Part shown: one piece after another, positions 45,150 to 54,779 of the stretch
Position numbering within the stretch: the stretch's first letter is position 1
Layout: every line of letters begins with the position of its first letter
DNA from: Pegoplata infirma
Lineage: Eukaryota; Arthropoda; Insecta; Diptera; Anthomyiidae
Direction of reading: 5' to 3'
DNA length: 64,000 bases
Assembly (NCBI GenBank): GCA_963921195.1
Contig: OY992537.1
Span: 50,554,313 to 50,618,312 of the forward strand
Notes under the pieces: generated by a model
Databases searched by the model: none
The model's input: only the letters and a program-made list of their open reading frames with translations
Told to the model about the DNA's origin: nothing
Made by a program: the position numbers and the translations under genes

Positions 45150-45733
45150 ACAAGGGAAGTATCTCAACCCATATGAACCGGTTTCCATGAAACGTAAAAT
45201 ATATATAAAAGGGACAATTCTAAGGTTGGGGTATCTCGGCTTATCGGCCATATCGGGGATTTAAGGGTTCAAAACATGGGTCAAAAAATGGCGAAAAATC
45301 GTTTTTTTTTATTTTTCAGCCATTTTTTTCTATGAAACTATATGATGTTTACATATGAGAAGAAAGGTTTTTTTAATGCCTATCCAACGGTAGCATAACC
45401 TTGTAAAAGTTCGGCTTTCTTAATCTTCACGAAAATGTGTAAATTTTGGGGGGTATTTATATGAAGACATACCCCTACGATGTCCATATGAATACGAAAT
45501 AATCTTTATTAAATTTAAGTCAACACGTATTTTTGCCCTAGAGGATATTCCTATTAGTTCGGGAGTTATCGAAATTTTCCTGAAGGTCCACTTTGTTTCC
45601 TAAGGGGAGAACGAAATTTTAAAACTCTGATATGGCCGATAAGCCGAGACACCCCAACCTTAAAATCGTCTCTTTTATATATATTTTAAATTTCAGGCAA
45701 ATCGGTTCATAAGGGTTGAGATACTTCCCTTGT
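45150..45733. mobile_element. Long-TIR element, 584 bp, copy 2
   Basis: ACAAGGGAAGTATCTCAACC and the inverse GGTTGAGATACTTCCCTTGT. The TIRs extend about 100 bp (GGTTGGGGTATCTCGGC, GCCGAGACACCCCAACC). The interior is inverted relative to copy 1 at 25910-26498, although the TIRs are the same, so the element can be read in either orientation. Confidence 0.85.
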
Positions 45734-46290
45734 AAGTTAAAAACTTATTTGGTTTTAAGAAAATGAAAACAGTATACCTTTCATTATTTTTTTAGTCGTT
45801 AAATTATATAGTCAAACTTGGCATCCTTCGTCACTTTTAGAATTAGACATCAGCTTAAATTAATTTCGTGGTAAAATATCTCAGATCCTAAGAAGCTCTC
45901 TATGGTGAAAATGTCTATAAAAAATTGTTTGATAAAAAAATAAATAAAAATGGTTTTTGATAAAAAAGAGCTTTTGATGAAAAAAAATAAAAACCGTATG
46001 GAAAAAACAATTTTGGTGAATTTTTTTTATAAAACAAATTTTTGAAAAAAAAATAATCGAAATTAAATTTTTAAATGAAAAAAAAAATGCTTTTATAAAA
46101 AAAAAATTTAATAAAGAAAAAAATGTTGATGAAAAAAAAAAAAAAAATTTTTTATAAAACAAATTTTTGAAAAAAAAATAATCGAAATTAAATTTTTAAA
46201 TGAAAAAAAAAATGCTTTTATAAAAAAAAAAATTAATAAAGAAAAAAATGTTGATGAAAAAAAAAAAAAAATTTATTAGAATCTGTCCTC
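45734..46290. repeat. A-rich tract with a 125-bp tandem duplication
   Basis: TTTTTATAAAACAAATTTTT, ATAATCGAAATTAAATTTTT, AATGCTTTTATAAAAAAAAA and GAAAAAAATGTTGATG occur twice, 125 bp apart (about 46023-46147 and 46148-46270), with almost no difference. This indicates a very recent duplication. Confidence 0.85.
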
Positions 46291-47641
46291 CAAAATTTCT
46301 GACATACTTTGCATTATATACAAGTAAGAGTAAAGCTTACAATAAAAAATATATTAAGTAGAAAGACAATGATGTTGATATCACAAAGAAAAAGGAAATA
46401 TATTATAGAAAATCCTCTTTACAAAACTTATTGGGTAAAATGCAAAAAAAAAAATGTACACAAGATATTTCTTATAAAAAGTGAAAATATGTGAACAAGT
46501 AGAGAGTCAAGTGATAATGGAGAAAGCCAAAACCCATATGAGCCCATTAGCTTTGTTGAAAAAGAAAAAAAAAACTTAAATTCTATAAAAAAAAACCTTT
46601 AAACCTGAAGAACCTAAGCAAATCATTTAAAAGAAGAATGGTTTTATAAATTATTTTATTACGTACTTACATATGATTTTTTTTAACGACTCATATAGAG
46701 AAATGCAATTAAGAAGTATTTTTAAGAATCAGAAATGAGCAAAAAAAATAAATCAACGGACATTGTTGAATTCATTTGAAAAGTCTAACTAAGGGTTGGC
46801 AACAATCAGAAAACACAACACTGTGTAAAGATAAGTTTCATTAAATTCAGCCAAATGATTACATCTGGGTAATTACATTATTATTTCTCATATCCTATTT
46901 ATTGCAAGTCTAAAATATCTGATTTTAATCTTACGCGAATTAAGTGTGACAATCGAAAAGCGCTGATGATGGAAGGGTGGTAACTTCCAAAAGCTGTCGA
47001 CATCTCAGCTTATGACTTTTCACTAAAATTATTTCTAAAAAATAATTCATATGAACAATAATTCAACCAAACAAAAATAAAAGTTATGAAATCGATTTTT
47101 TTTTTTTTTTTAAATATATTAAGACGCACAGTAATTTACTAAAACTTACTTACAATTAGTCATTATTAACAAAAGTGCTAAATTTGTTTATAGCAAAATT
47201 GTAGCAGCTTTTTTGGAGTTTCTCACATCATAATTTTAGCAGTAATCGGCAAAAATTTGCATCACAAAATTTAAGCAACCATTGGACATTTTCGCTAATG
47301 GTTTTAAAAACAAGTGTTCCTTCTTATCTTCGTTTAATATTGTTTATACGAACAGTGTGATTTTTACTATATTTGAATATCCGTTAAAAGCCCTCATGAA
47401 GTGATTATATTTTTCTTTAACGAGGTCATAAAATTTGCATTTACAAGATCCTCGTAAAAATCCGCTTATCGTTAAAAAAAAAAACAACAATAAAAACCTC
47501 ATCGGTAACGAAAAATTACATACATAAAACACTTTTAATCAAGGATGGTCGACGCAACGGTATAAGTATTGGTTTTGAAATTTTTTAAACATGATGTTTT
47601 TCGACTGGTGTTTAATTTTGAAAGTGACACAGGACGCCACC
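46291..47641. other. AT-rich stretch with a few repeat fragments
   Basis: About 46935-47010 recurs at about 4175-4260. About 47580-47643 is the GACTGGTGTTTAATTTTG, ACGCCACC module of the composite family. The 61- and 62-codon frames here show nothing recognisable. Confidence 0.4.
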
Positions 47642-47643
47642 TA

Positions 47644-48192
47644 CACAGAAAAAAATATGTAGGAAACAAATTTGAGTAATCACTTGTTTAAATTTAAAAA
47701 CAAAAATTGAGTAATTTTTTAATTGATGCAATTAAAAATTTACTCAAAAATTTTAAAAACAATTTAAGTAAATAATTTAATACAAATTTAATAGCTTTTT
47801 TATTTTTTTAACTCTCATAGTTTTTTGAATTCTCGTTTAGTTTATAGTTTTTTGTGTATGTATATGAAAGTTTGTAATCGTCTTTATAAAATTTTCCTAT
47901 GTTTTTGAGACAGAAATATGTTTGGTAAAGTTTGAAAAAACAATTTTTTTTTTTTTTTTTGTAAATTTAAAACTTTTTTAAACTTTTAAAAAAAATAAAT
48001 AGATACATTTTGAGTAAATTTTTAATTGTGTCAACGAAAAATTTACTCAATTTTTTTTTTTTCAAACATTTAATAAATTTTTATTAAAAATTTACTCAAT
48101 ACTATTAAATTGTTTACTGGTGCAAAATTGAGTAATTTTTTACTCAATAGTATTAAAAATTTACTCAAATATTTTTTTTATTTTTTTCTGTG
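47644..48192. mobile_element. MITE, 549 bp, TA target, with empty sites in the window
   Basis: Left CACAGAAAAAAATATG and right inverse ATTTTTTTCTGTG, with TA on both sides (47642-47643 and 48193-48194). It splits the family word GACGCCACCTC/TGACTATATAAGC, which is uninterrupted at about 34367 and 60277. The interior is built from TTTACTCAA / TTGAGTAA words in both orientations. Confidence 0.9.
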
Positions 48193-48379
48193 TATCAGAC
48201 TATAAAAGCTAACGACTAAAATATAAAAAAATAAAAATTAGTATTTTCATGTTCTTAAAATTAAAGACTTGTAACTTGAATTTGAACCTTGTTTAATAAC
48301 ACAGGCCAACAAATTTTTAACCAATAAACCAGAGGTAACTTTTTTAAGGGTTTGAGTTGCGCTGAATCCAAATCTGTAC

Positions 48380-48605
48380 CCGATTTCTGTAACTATGCGA
48401 GAAGTTTTCGCATCGAAAAAAACAAATAAATATTAGAGTCATCTTATACTTAACAGAGTGATTAAAAAAAATAGCTTTGCGTTTTTTTCGTATTCGATGT
48501 TTTTTACATTAGCAACATTGTACTCACCCTGTAAAAAACTAAATGACTACAATATTGTATTATTTTTCTCGATGCGAAAACTTTTCGCATAGTTACAGAA
48601 ATTGG
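48380..48605. mobile_element. Palindromic MITE, 226 bp
   Basis: CCGATTTCTGTAACTATGCG and its inverse, with a further inverted AAGTTTTCGCATCGA. The flanks are GTAC (48376-48379) and GCAC (48606-48609), an imperfect 4-bp match. The corresponding empty site is in the inverted right arm of the outer element (about 54225). Likely the same family as 3746-3868. Confidence 0.75.
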
Positions 48606-48719
48606 GCACTGGTCATAGAATTTGCTTATCACATTAGGTTTTCGAGATATCTTAGCTTGAAGTAAAAACAAAAAATCGTTTTTCGCCATATTCGAGACGT
48701 TATAACTGCTTTTTTTATA

Positions 48720-49140
48720 ATTTTAAAATTTTTTTGTAATTTTAAAAATTTCCAAGATAATTTTACAAAAAAAATCTAGTAAATTCACGAAAATTCCTTG
48801 TAATTTTAATTGAGCCAAAATAACTGTAAATTTACAATTTTATTAGTAAAAATCTTGTTAAATTACAAAATTATTGTTAAAAAGCTTGTAAAATTACTAG
48901 GAATTATTGTAAAATAGGAGGTAGCAAAAAAGTTAGTAAAGTTACGAAACCTCCTTGTAAATTTTATCGTGTCAAAAAATTTTTAAATTTAAAATTTTAT
49001 TAGTAAAAACCTTATAAATTTACAAAATTTTTGGTAAAAAGCCTGTAAAATTACTAGGAATTTTTGTCCAAAAGGAGGTAGCAAACAAAAAAAAGTTGCA
49101 AATTTTTCTTGTAATTGTACAAGGTTTTTTATAGTGTGGA
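48720..49140. repeat. TTGTAAAATTACTAGGAATT family copy
   Basis: Two tandem units of about 165 bp share TTTATTAGTAAAAA, AAAAGCNTGTAAAATTACTA and AAAANGGAGGTAGCAAA. The same family lies around 22073-22390 and 23390-23545. Non-coding. Confidence 0.7.
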
Positions 49141-49599
49141 TGCGGCTGAGAGTGGTATGTATTCGTTTAACACATCATATAAATTTCAACGGGCGATATC
49201 TCAGCAAATAGAAAAGATATCTAAACAATTCAAAAAGCATTTTTTGTTGTTTTCTAATTGGGAGTTCAAGAATTTTCTAAGTTCGTCGTAAAATAAAGGC
49301 GAAATGTAGCAAATTTGCATTCATAGGAAAAAAACAGTGAATATAACGAAACCTAAATTTGTTTACTTCGTGCTAAGATATCTCAGAGAAGAAACAAGAT
49401 ATAACAAAGGTTAAACATTTTTTTAAAGGTCTGAAGTATTACTTTCACACAGTGTTGCCATATATTTTTTTGAAAAAACTTTTTATTTCTGAAAAAAAAT
49501 CTTTTTTTTTGTGAAAAAATCTTTTTTTTACAAAAGTATTGAAAAAATTAAAAATTAATACATTATGTATTTTCATTATGTATTTTCAATTCATTTTTT

Positions 49600-49929
49600 G
49601 TGTCAAGTGTAAAAAAAATAATTAAAAAACAACCAAGCGTTCATTTAAGCAAAGAATCCCTTAACGTTTTCAAGCACGCCAAGGCTTTAAAGAGAGTGGG
49701 TTACCAGTCAGTGTACACATACAATGGTAAAGTTTTTACAAAGAAAAGCGAAACATCAAAACCTAAGTTAATTAAATCTGAAGAGGAAGTAGATGAGTTA
49801 CTTGTAGATGCTACAACAAATAAGACAGCAAGACGTAGATCGAATATGCAGCCGACAGTACTAATGCAAAATGTAGAAGATGACGATGATGGAGATGAGG
49901 ACCGTGCTTCATTTTTGTCACCTGCTTAG
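49600..49929 (+). CDS. ORF1 C-terminal fragment of the retrotransposon
   Basis: About 109 codons are open with no ATG at the upstream edge; the frame opens at a GTG and continues from sequence with no obvious coding character, so this is a 5'-truncated ORF. The segment NVFKHAKALKRVGYQSVYTY, then NGKVFTKKSETSKPKLIKS, has the pattern of the C-terminal domain found in ORF1 proteins of insect CR1/Jockey-type elements and in FP25K-like proteins (AK-x(3)-GY-x-V-x(2)-NG-x-V/I-x-x-RK). Its usual role is nucleic-acid binding and chaperoning of the element's RNA. It ends in an acidic stretch (VEDDDDGDEDRAS) and a TAG 59 bp before ORF2. The domain match is from memory. Confidence 0.65.
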   Translation: MSSVKKIIKKQPSVHLSKESLNVFKHAKALKRVGYQSVYTYNGKVFTKKSETSKPKLIKSEEEVDELLVDATTNKTARRRSNMQPTVLMQNVEDDDDGDEDRASFLSPA

Positions 49930-49988
49930 TAAAATAAGTATTAAAATCTTTAATTTTGAAATAACTTTTTTTATATAAACTTTTTTTT

Positions 49989-52877
49989 ATGAATAATAAT
50001 CAACATTTTGTTAACCTTGAATCATTTAATGATTATTTTAATACAGTAAATTTTCCAGTATTTAATATTCTCAGTGTAAACATTAGAAGCATTTCATCTA
50101 TTGAAAAATTTAATAAATTTAAAATGATAATTGCAAAATTTTCTAAACTACCCAGTGTCATAGCAGTACAAGAGACATGGTTTTGTGCTAAATTGGTTCA
50201 AATTTACAATATACCAGGATACAATGTAGTTCACTGTTGTAGAAGTGATAATTATGGTGGGACTTCTATTTATATTCACAATGATTATCAATATAACGTT
50301 GAGATATGTGAAAGTAAGGACTTTTTGGAGTCAATAACAATATCGATTGAAAACTACAAGATAAATGGGAAATGTCTGAAACTTACATCATTTTATAGAT
50401 CACAAAAGTGTGATTTAACAAAGTTTCTGAGTTTTATTGAATGTTTACTTGCTAAAAATGGTCGGTTTCCTAATATCGTTGTTGGTGATGCAAATGTTGA
50501 CTTTTTACAAACAACATTGTCTACAAACATAATAAATTTGTTATCTAGTTTCAATTACAAAAATTGCCATACTTTAGTAACACGTCCTACGTCAGGTTCA
50601 TCTATAGATCATGTCTATAGTAATGTAACGGAAGATACATTTATTGATACTATTGAGTGTTCTATAACGGATCACAATTTTATATCCTGTAAGCTCAAAA
50701 GCCAAGCTAGTAGTTCAGAATATATTGAATCAGTTAGCAAAATTTGTAACTACGCACTTGCGAAAGAAAAGCTTAGTAATTCTCTGCAAACCTTTGAAGT
50801 TACTGGTAATGTATGTACAGATGTTTCGAAAATTATGGGTCATATCTCAAATGCAGCACTGGACTCTACAGTAGAAAAGCGTAATAAAGTTTTGATTAAA
50901 AATAAAATAACACCATGGATAAACCCAAATTTACAAGCTTTAATATTGTATAAAAAAAATCTTTTAAAACTAAGAAAAAAGCGAAAATGTGATGACTTAG
51001 AAAGAAGGCTTAAAAGAATAAGTAGTGTTATCAGAAAAGCTTGCAGATTATCAATGAATGATTACTTGTGTAACAATCTAAGTAACATTCAACAGGAACC
51101 AAAAAAATGTTGGAAATTTTTAAACGAGACCCTTGGTAGAAACAACAAAAGTAAAATAAATGTAAAAAACTTTGATGATGAATTTATTTTAGATGATCAA
51201 ATAAAAAGTGATATGTTTAATCAATATTTTTTGCAAATACCAAAAACTTTAAAGCAGCAAATTTATTATACGTCTAGTGATTCATGCAATGGACTTAGAA
51301 CTTTAAATCAATGTCAACATAGATTTAACTTTTCATATACTACTGAACAGGAAGTAATAGAAATTATTTCAAACCTGGACTTATCTAAAAGCTGTGGTTA
51401 TGATGGAATTTCACCAAAAATGTTGTTTGAATGCAAATATGTTATTTCCTCCTATTTTTCGAATATATTTAATAGTATGATTGATACTTCAGTATATCCA
51501 ACTGATTTGAAAATTGCTAAAGTAATTCCTATACCAAAAGAAACTCACGCTAATCAAATAGATAAGTTTAGACCGATTGCTTTACTCCCTTTGGTAGATA
51601 AAATTTTTGAGAAAATCTTACATAAACAATTGTCGTCGTATTTAGATGAAAACAATTTATTATACAGATGTCAGTATGGTTTCAAAAAGGGTTGTGGTAC
51701 TGAAGAAGCGGTGGTAAACGTTATAAATAATATTTGTCAAGGACTGGATAACGGGTTTAGAGGTGTGGCTGGGGTATTTTATGATTTCTCAAAGGCATTT
51801 GATCTTGTGGATCATGAAATACTTCTACAAAAACTGCAATATTATGGTGTTGGCCCAGGAGCATTACTTTTATTAAGAAATTACCTTACAGGTCGCAAGC
51901 AATTTGTCGAAGTAAATAACTGCAAAAGTCATGTTGGATCGGTCGAATATGGTGTTCCGCAAGGAAGTGTGTTAGGTCCACTTTTATTTACTGTTTATCT
52001 TAATGATATAAAGAATCTTGGTTTATTTGGAAATTTATTTTTGTATGCTGATGATATTTGTTTATTTTATCCATATAAACATGAAATAGCTCTAAAAGCC
52101 CATATGGAACGTGATGCATCGTTGATGACAGAGTTTTTAAGGTTAAACAAACTTATTTTAAATACTGATAAAACTAAAATACTGCGATTTAAACCTTATT
52201 TAAATGATATAGAAGTGTTTAGCATATATATAGACGGAAAAGAAGTTTGTGAAAGCAGTTCAACGAAATATCTTGGTGTATACATACAGAATAACTTATC
52301 ATGGGATATGCATATAGAACATCTGAAATCGAAAATTACCTCAGTTATTGGATTTATGTATAAATTTAAGAACAAATTTGACTCAAAAACAAAATTGATT
52401 ATATATCAGGCCCTAATACATAGCCATTTAAATTATTTGCCTATAATTTATGGTTACAAAAAGAGTAGTGAACTTAAATCATTACAAAGGGTTCAAAATA
52501 AAGCTTTGAAAACAGTTTTTAATTTGCCATTACGATATTCAACTTTGAGCCTATATAAAGATGTTGCTGTTACGGTTCTGCCAATTTATGGGTTATATAA
52601 AATGCAACTTATACTACATGTTTTTAAATCATTGCATAATATTGGTCACCACACGATAACATTCTCCAGAAATCAAACTGCATTTAACACCAGGAATAAT
52701 ATGAATTTACGAATAGCTTGGTGTAGGCTAGAAACTACTAAGCAGCGTGTAGAGCATATGGGTAGTTTAGAGTATAATAACCTTCCTCCACATTTAAGAA
52801 ATATAGAAAGAATTTCGATCTTTAAAAAAAAATTAAAAGAACATTTATTGCAAGATTTAGAAATGCTTCTTTTGTGA
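49989..52877 (+). CDS. ORF2: APE-type endonuclease and reverse transcriptase, intact
   Basis: 962 codons from ATG to TGA with no stop or frameshift. Residues 25-235 form the apurinic-like endonuclease: N31 (SVNIRS), E62 (QETW), D167/N169 (GDANVD), D207-H208 (SSIDHVY) and the terminal D228-H229 pair (ITDHNF). Residues 500-700 are the reverse transcriptase: FRPIALLPLVDKIFEKIL (538 region), the DFSKAFD block (D599), GVPQGSVLGPLLF (657 region) and YADD (686-689). The C-terminal 270 residues end in LQRVQNKALK and PPHLRNIERISIFKKKL motifs seen in CR1/Jockey-type proteins, with no visible zinc knuckle. The enzyme nicks target DNA and primes reverse transcription of its own RNA in the nucleus. All visible catalytic residues are present, so it may be active in trans; the copy itself is 5'-truncated. 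Confidence 0.95.
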   Translation: MNNNQHFVNLESFNDYFNTVNFPVFNILSVNIRSISSIEKFNKFKMIIAKFSKLPSVIAVQETWFCAKLVQIYNIPGYNVVHCCRSDNYGGTSIYIHNDYQYNVEICESKDFLESITISIENYKINGKCLKLTSFYRSQKCDLTKFLSFIECLLAKNGRFPNIVVGDANVDFLQTTLSTNIINLLSSFNYKNCHTLVTRPTSGSSIDHVYSNVTEDTFIDTIECSITDHNFISCKLKSQASSSEYIESVSKICNYALAKEKLSNSLQTFEVTGNVCTDVSKIMGHISNAALDSTVEKRNKVLIKNKITPWINPNLQALILYKKNLLKLRKKRKCDDLERRLKRISSVIRKACRLSMNDYLCNNLSNIQQEPKKCWKFLNETLGRNNKSKINVKNFDDEFILDDQIKSDMFNQYFLQIPKTLKQQIYYTSSDSCNGLRTLNQCQHRFNFSYTTEQEVIEIISNLDLSKSCGYDGISPKMLFECKYVISSYFSNIFNSMIDTSVYPTDLKIAKVIPIPKETHANQIDKFRPIALLPLVDKIFEKILHKQLSSYLDENNLLYRCQYGFKKGCGTEEAVVNVINNICQGLDNGFRGVAGVFYDFSKAFDLVDHEILLQKLQYYGVGPGALLLLRNYLTGRKQFVEVNNCKSHVGSVEYGVPQGSVLGPLLFTVYLNDIKNLGLFGNLFLYADDICLFYPYKHEIALKAHMERDASLMTEFLRLNKLILNTDKTKILRFKPYLNDIEVFSIYIDGKEVCESSSTKYLGVYIQNNLSWDMHIEHLKSKITSVIGFMYKFKNKFDSKTKLIIYQALIHSHLNYLPIIYGYKKSSELKSLQRVQNKALKTVFNLPLRYSTLSLYKDVAVTVLPIYGLYKMQLILHVFKSLHNIGHHTITFSRNQTAFNTRNNMNLRIAWCRLETTKQRVEHMGSLEYNNLPPHLRNIERISIFKKKLKEHLLQDLEMLLL

Positions 52878-53072
52878 AAACTTTATATACTGTACATTTA
52901 TTTTTTTTTATTTTTTCTCAATTGAGAATATTGGTCTCATATGAATTATTATATTCCATATTCATTTAAATTTTGTTATTTAATTTTAAATATTTAAAAT
53001 TTATTTTTTTTTTTTTATTAATTAACTTTTTTTTATATGCTTGTAAGCAAAGAATTTTGTTTTTGCCAACTC

Positions 53073-53102
53073 GCCTCAATAATGTCCAAAGGACGCTGAG
53101 GC
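53073..53102 (+). other. 3' UTR hairpin of the retrotransposon
   Basis: GCCTCA at 53073 pairs with TGAGGC ending at 53102; GTCC pairs with GGAC inside, around an AAA loop. A stem-loop just upstream of the tail is a plausible recognition site for the reverse transcriptase. The role is inferred from position. Confidence 0.6.
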
Positions 53103-53130
53103 ACAAACTATTGTAAAATATATTTTTTTG

Positions 53131-53167
53131 AATAAAGAAACTTACAAAAAAAAAAAAAAAAAAAAAA
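53131..53167 (+). terminator. Polyadenylation signal and A22 tail
   Basis: AATAAA at 53131-53136 is followed 10 nt later by 22 A residues. This marks the 3' end of the retrotransposon copy. Confidence 0.85.
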
Positions 53168-53269
53168 TTTGGAGCTCGAAAAGACTCATAAAAGAGTTCT
53201 TAGACGTTCAGAAAACATAATCCCTTTTTCTTAGCGCTCTTATAATATCATAATAATAATTTTAATCCA

Positions 53270-53460
53270 ATGATCAGTTTTTATTTAGTTTTCGCAATTT
53301 AATTACAAATCATTTTTAATAATAAATTAAACCTAACCGAGAACTGGTTACAATGACCGTCGTCTCGTTGTATCGAAATCGACCAAGGGTTTAGTGGGAA
53401 TCGAACCCACGATCCCCTGTTTCATAGGCTAGCATGCTACCAACTAACCTACAGGGGCCT
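53270..53460 (-). mobile_element. tRNA-headed SINE, copy 1
   Basis: The minus strand begins with a tRNA-like head: box A TAGGTTAGTTGG and box B GGTTCGATTCC. The T arm GTGGG/CCCAC pairs perfectly, and the anticodon-like loop contains GAA. The acceptor stem does not close, so it is not a functional tRNA gene. The body continues to lower coordinates through CCTTGGTCGATTTCG, GAGACGACGG and GGTTAGG. A second copy is at 57005-57150. Confidence 0.65.
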
Positions 53461-53569
53461 TATATGACTCATAAACGATTCTGAAAAATATATGTTCATA
53501 TTCTTTCCTGACTCTTTTATGAAAGTTCAAAAAAACATATTTTGAATTTTGAAGGCTCAGAAAATTGTA

Positions 53570-53990
53570 CACAATAAGCAAATATCAAACACCGGTGCAT
53601 GCTCGACAATATATGACGGGTTGGATCTATATGTGGTAAAACCTTTTATTAGTGCAACAATTTAAGAGAAAAATTATACTACGTTGGCAACTTACAGATT
53701 TAAGTGAATATCGTGTGGAATTTTCATATGGCGACCAAGTCAAAGAATGGTCTGATTTTAAATGGATTTAATAAGGATACCAAGCTAAAAACAAAATTGT
53801 AATCGAATATCTCATATTTTCATAGAATAAAGACGTATTTAATTGTAACCGTTTACATAGACTGAAGGACGGACACGCTAAGTCAAATCAGATAGTGATT
53901 CTGAATCGGTCGGTATACTAAAAGATTGGTCTACGACCAATATTTCGGGTATTTACAAATAAAATGATGCTTTTTATATTTTTTAACTAA
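53570..53990. repeat. Hairpin-family tail fragment
   Basis: ACTGAAGGACGGACACGC, GATAGTGATTCTGAATCGG, TCGGTATACTAAAAGATTGG and GACCAATATTTCGGGTA follow the GACG run, tail and GACCAATA order of the family. Non-coding. Confidence 0.6.
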
Positions 53991-54322
53991 TTAAGAAAAA
54001 CTTGACAAAACTTTATTATTTTCCAAAAAACTTGTTTTTTTAGAAAAAATCTTGAAATCTTTTTAGCACCTCAAAAAACTTGCAAAAAAAAGGGAAATCT
54101 TGATATATGGCAACACTGCTTTCACACTACATATCAGGATTTATAAATAAAGGTAAACTCGCGCAGTTATTTTCAAATTTTAAGCTAAGATATCTTAGCT
54201 TAAAATGCGATGTGATGGAGAAATTCTGAGTACAGATTCGGACTCAGCGTAGCTCAAACGCTTATATAAGTATATTTTTGTTCCGGGGTTTCGACATTTT
54301 TCAAATTTTGTTGGCCTATGTA

Positions 54323-54696
54323 ATTCACCTGCTGGTGAATATAATTTTTTTCACCAGCTGATGAATAAAACACAACATAATTTTAGTTTCATAAATTTTT
54401 TTTATCAAATTTTTTTTAATAAAAATATTTTTTCTCATTAAAAACATTTTTTTTATGATTTATCAAAAAAAATTATGAAAGGATTTTTTTATCAAAAATT
54501 TTATTTTTGCAAAAAAAAAAATTTATCAAAAAATTTTTTTATTAAAAAAAAAAATTTTTCAGAAAACATTTTTTTATCATAAAATTTTTCATCAAAAATT
54601 TTTTACTCTCAACATTGTGGTAGTGGGTATATAAAAGATTAACATTTCGTTTGAAATTCATCCAAATATCGGTCTAGGACCACATAAAGTCAATAT
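54323..54696. repeat. Composite family fragment with paired CACC palindromes
   Basis: TTCACCTGCTGGTGAATATA and TTCACCAGCTGATGAATAAA are followed by a T-rich ATCAAAAAATTTT tract and ATCGGTCTAGGACCACATAA. The hAT-type element at 54697 interrupts the tail. Confidence 0.7.
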
Positions 54697-54779
54697 CAGC
54701 GGTTACCAACCTTTTTGGCTCGCGTACCCCTAATTTTATATTTTGTCAGCCGCGTACCCCCTAACTAGCATTTTCTTTT

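Larger units (their letters stand above)
49595..53167 (+). mobile_element. Non-LTR retrotransposon, 5'-truncated in ORF1, CR1/Jockey-like
   Basis: It contains the C-terminal part of ORF1, an intact ORF2, a short 3' UTR with a hairpin, an AATAAA signal (53131-53136) and an A22 tail (53146-53167). The 5' edge is set only approximately, where ORF1-like coding sequence begins. The intact ORF2 and clean tail indicate a recent insertion. I could not find a target duplication. It lies inside the hAT-type element. Confidence 0.85.
49450..54118. mobile_element. hAT-type element, perfect 8-bp target duplication, carrying a retrotransposon
   Basis: Termini CAGTGTTGCCATATAT at 49450 and the exact inverse ending at 54118. 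CTTTCACA flanks both sides (49442-49449 and 54119-54126). The left arm is only about 150 bp before the retrotransposon. The right arm (53168-54118) contains a SINE and a hairpin-family fragment. AAAAATCTT-type words recur near both ends. The CAGNG terminus and 8-bp duplication support hAT, but no hAT transposase is present. Confidence 0.9.
48300..54322. mobile_element. Outer TIR element of the 6 kb nest
   Basis: ACAGGCCAACAAATTTTT at the left is inverted as AAATTTTGTTGGCCTATG at the right. The match continues inward (left GTTTGAGTTGCGCTGAATCC, AAATCTGTAC; right GTACAGATTCGGACTCAGC, TAGCTCAAAC). The right arm is free of the MITE found in the left arm. Removing the whole element rejoins the composite family just before TTCACCTGCTGGTGAAT. 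No transposase frame of its own is visible. Confidence 0.65.

Noticed and set aside
48980..49449. Upstream coding part or promoter of the retrotransposon
   Set aside because: This DNA lies outside the hAT-type left end at 49450, so it cannot be part of the nested retrotransposon.
53388..53460. Functional tRNA-Phe-like gene (anticodon-like GAA, minus strand)
   Set aside because: The acceptor stem does not close and the anticodon stem has mismatches. A second copy with the same body at 57005 shows it is a SINE head.
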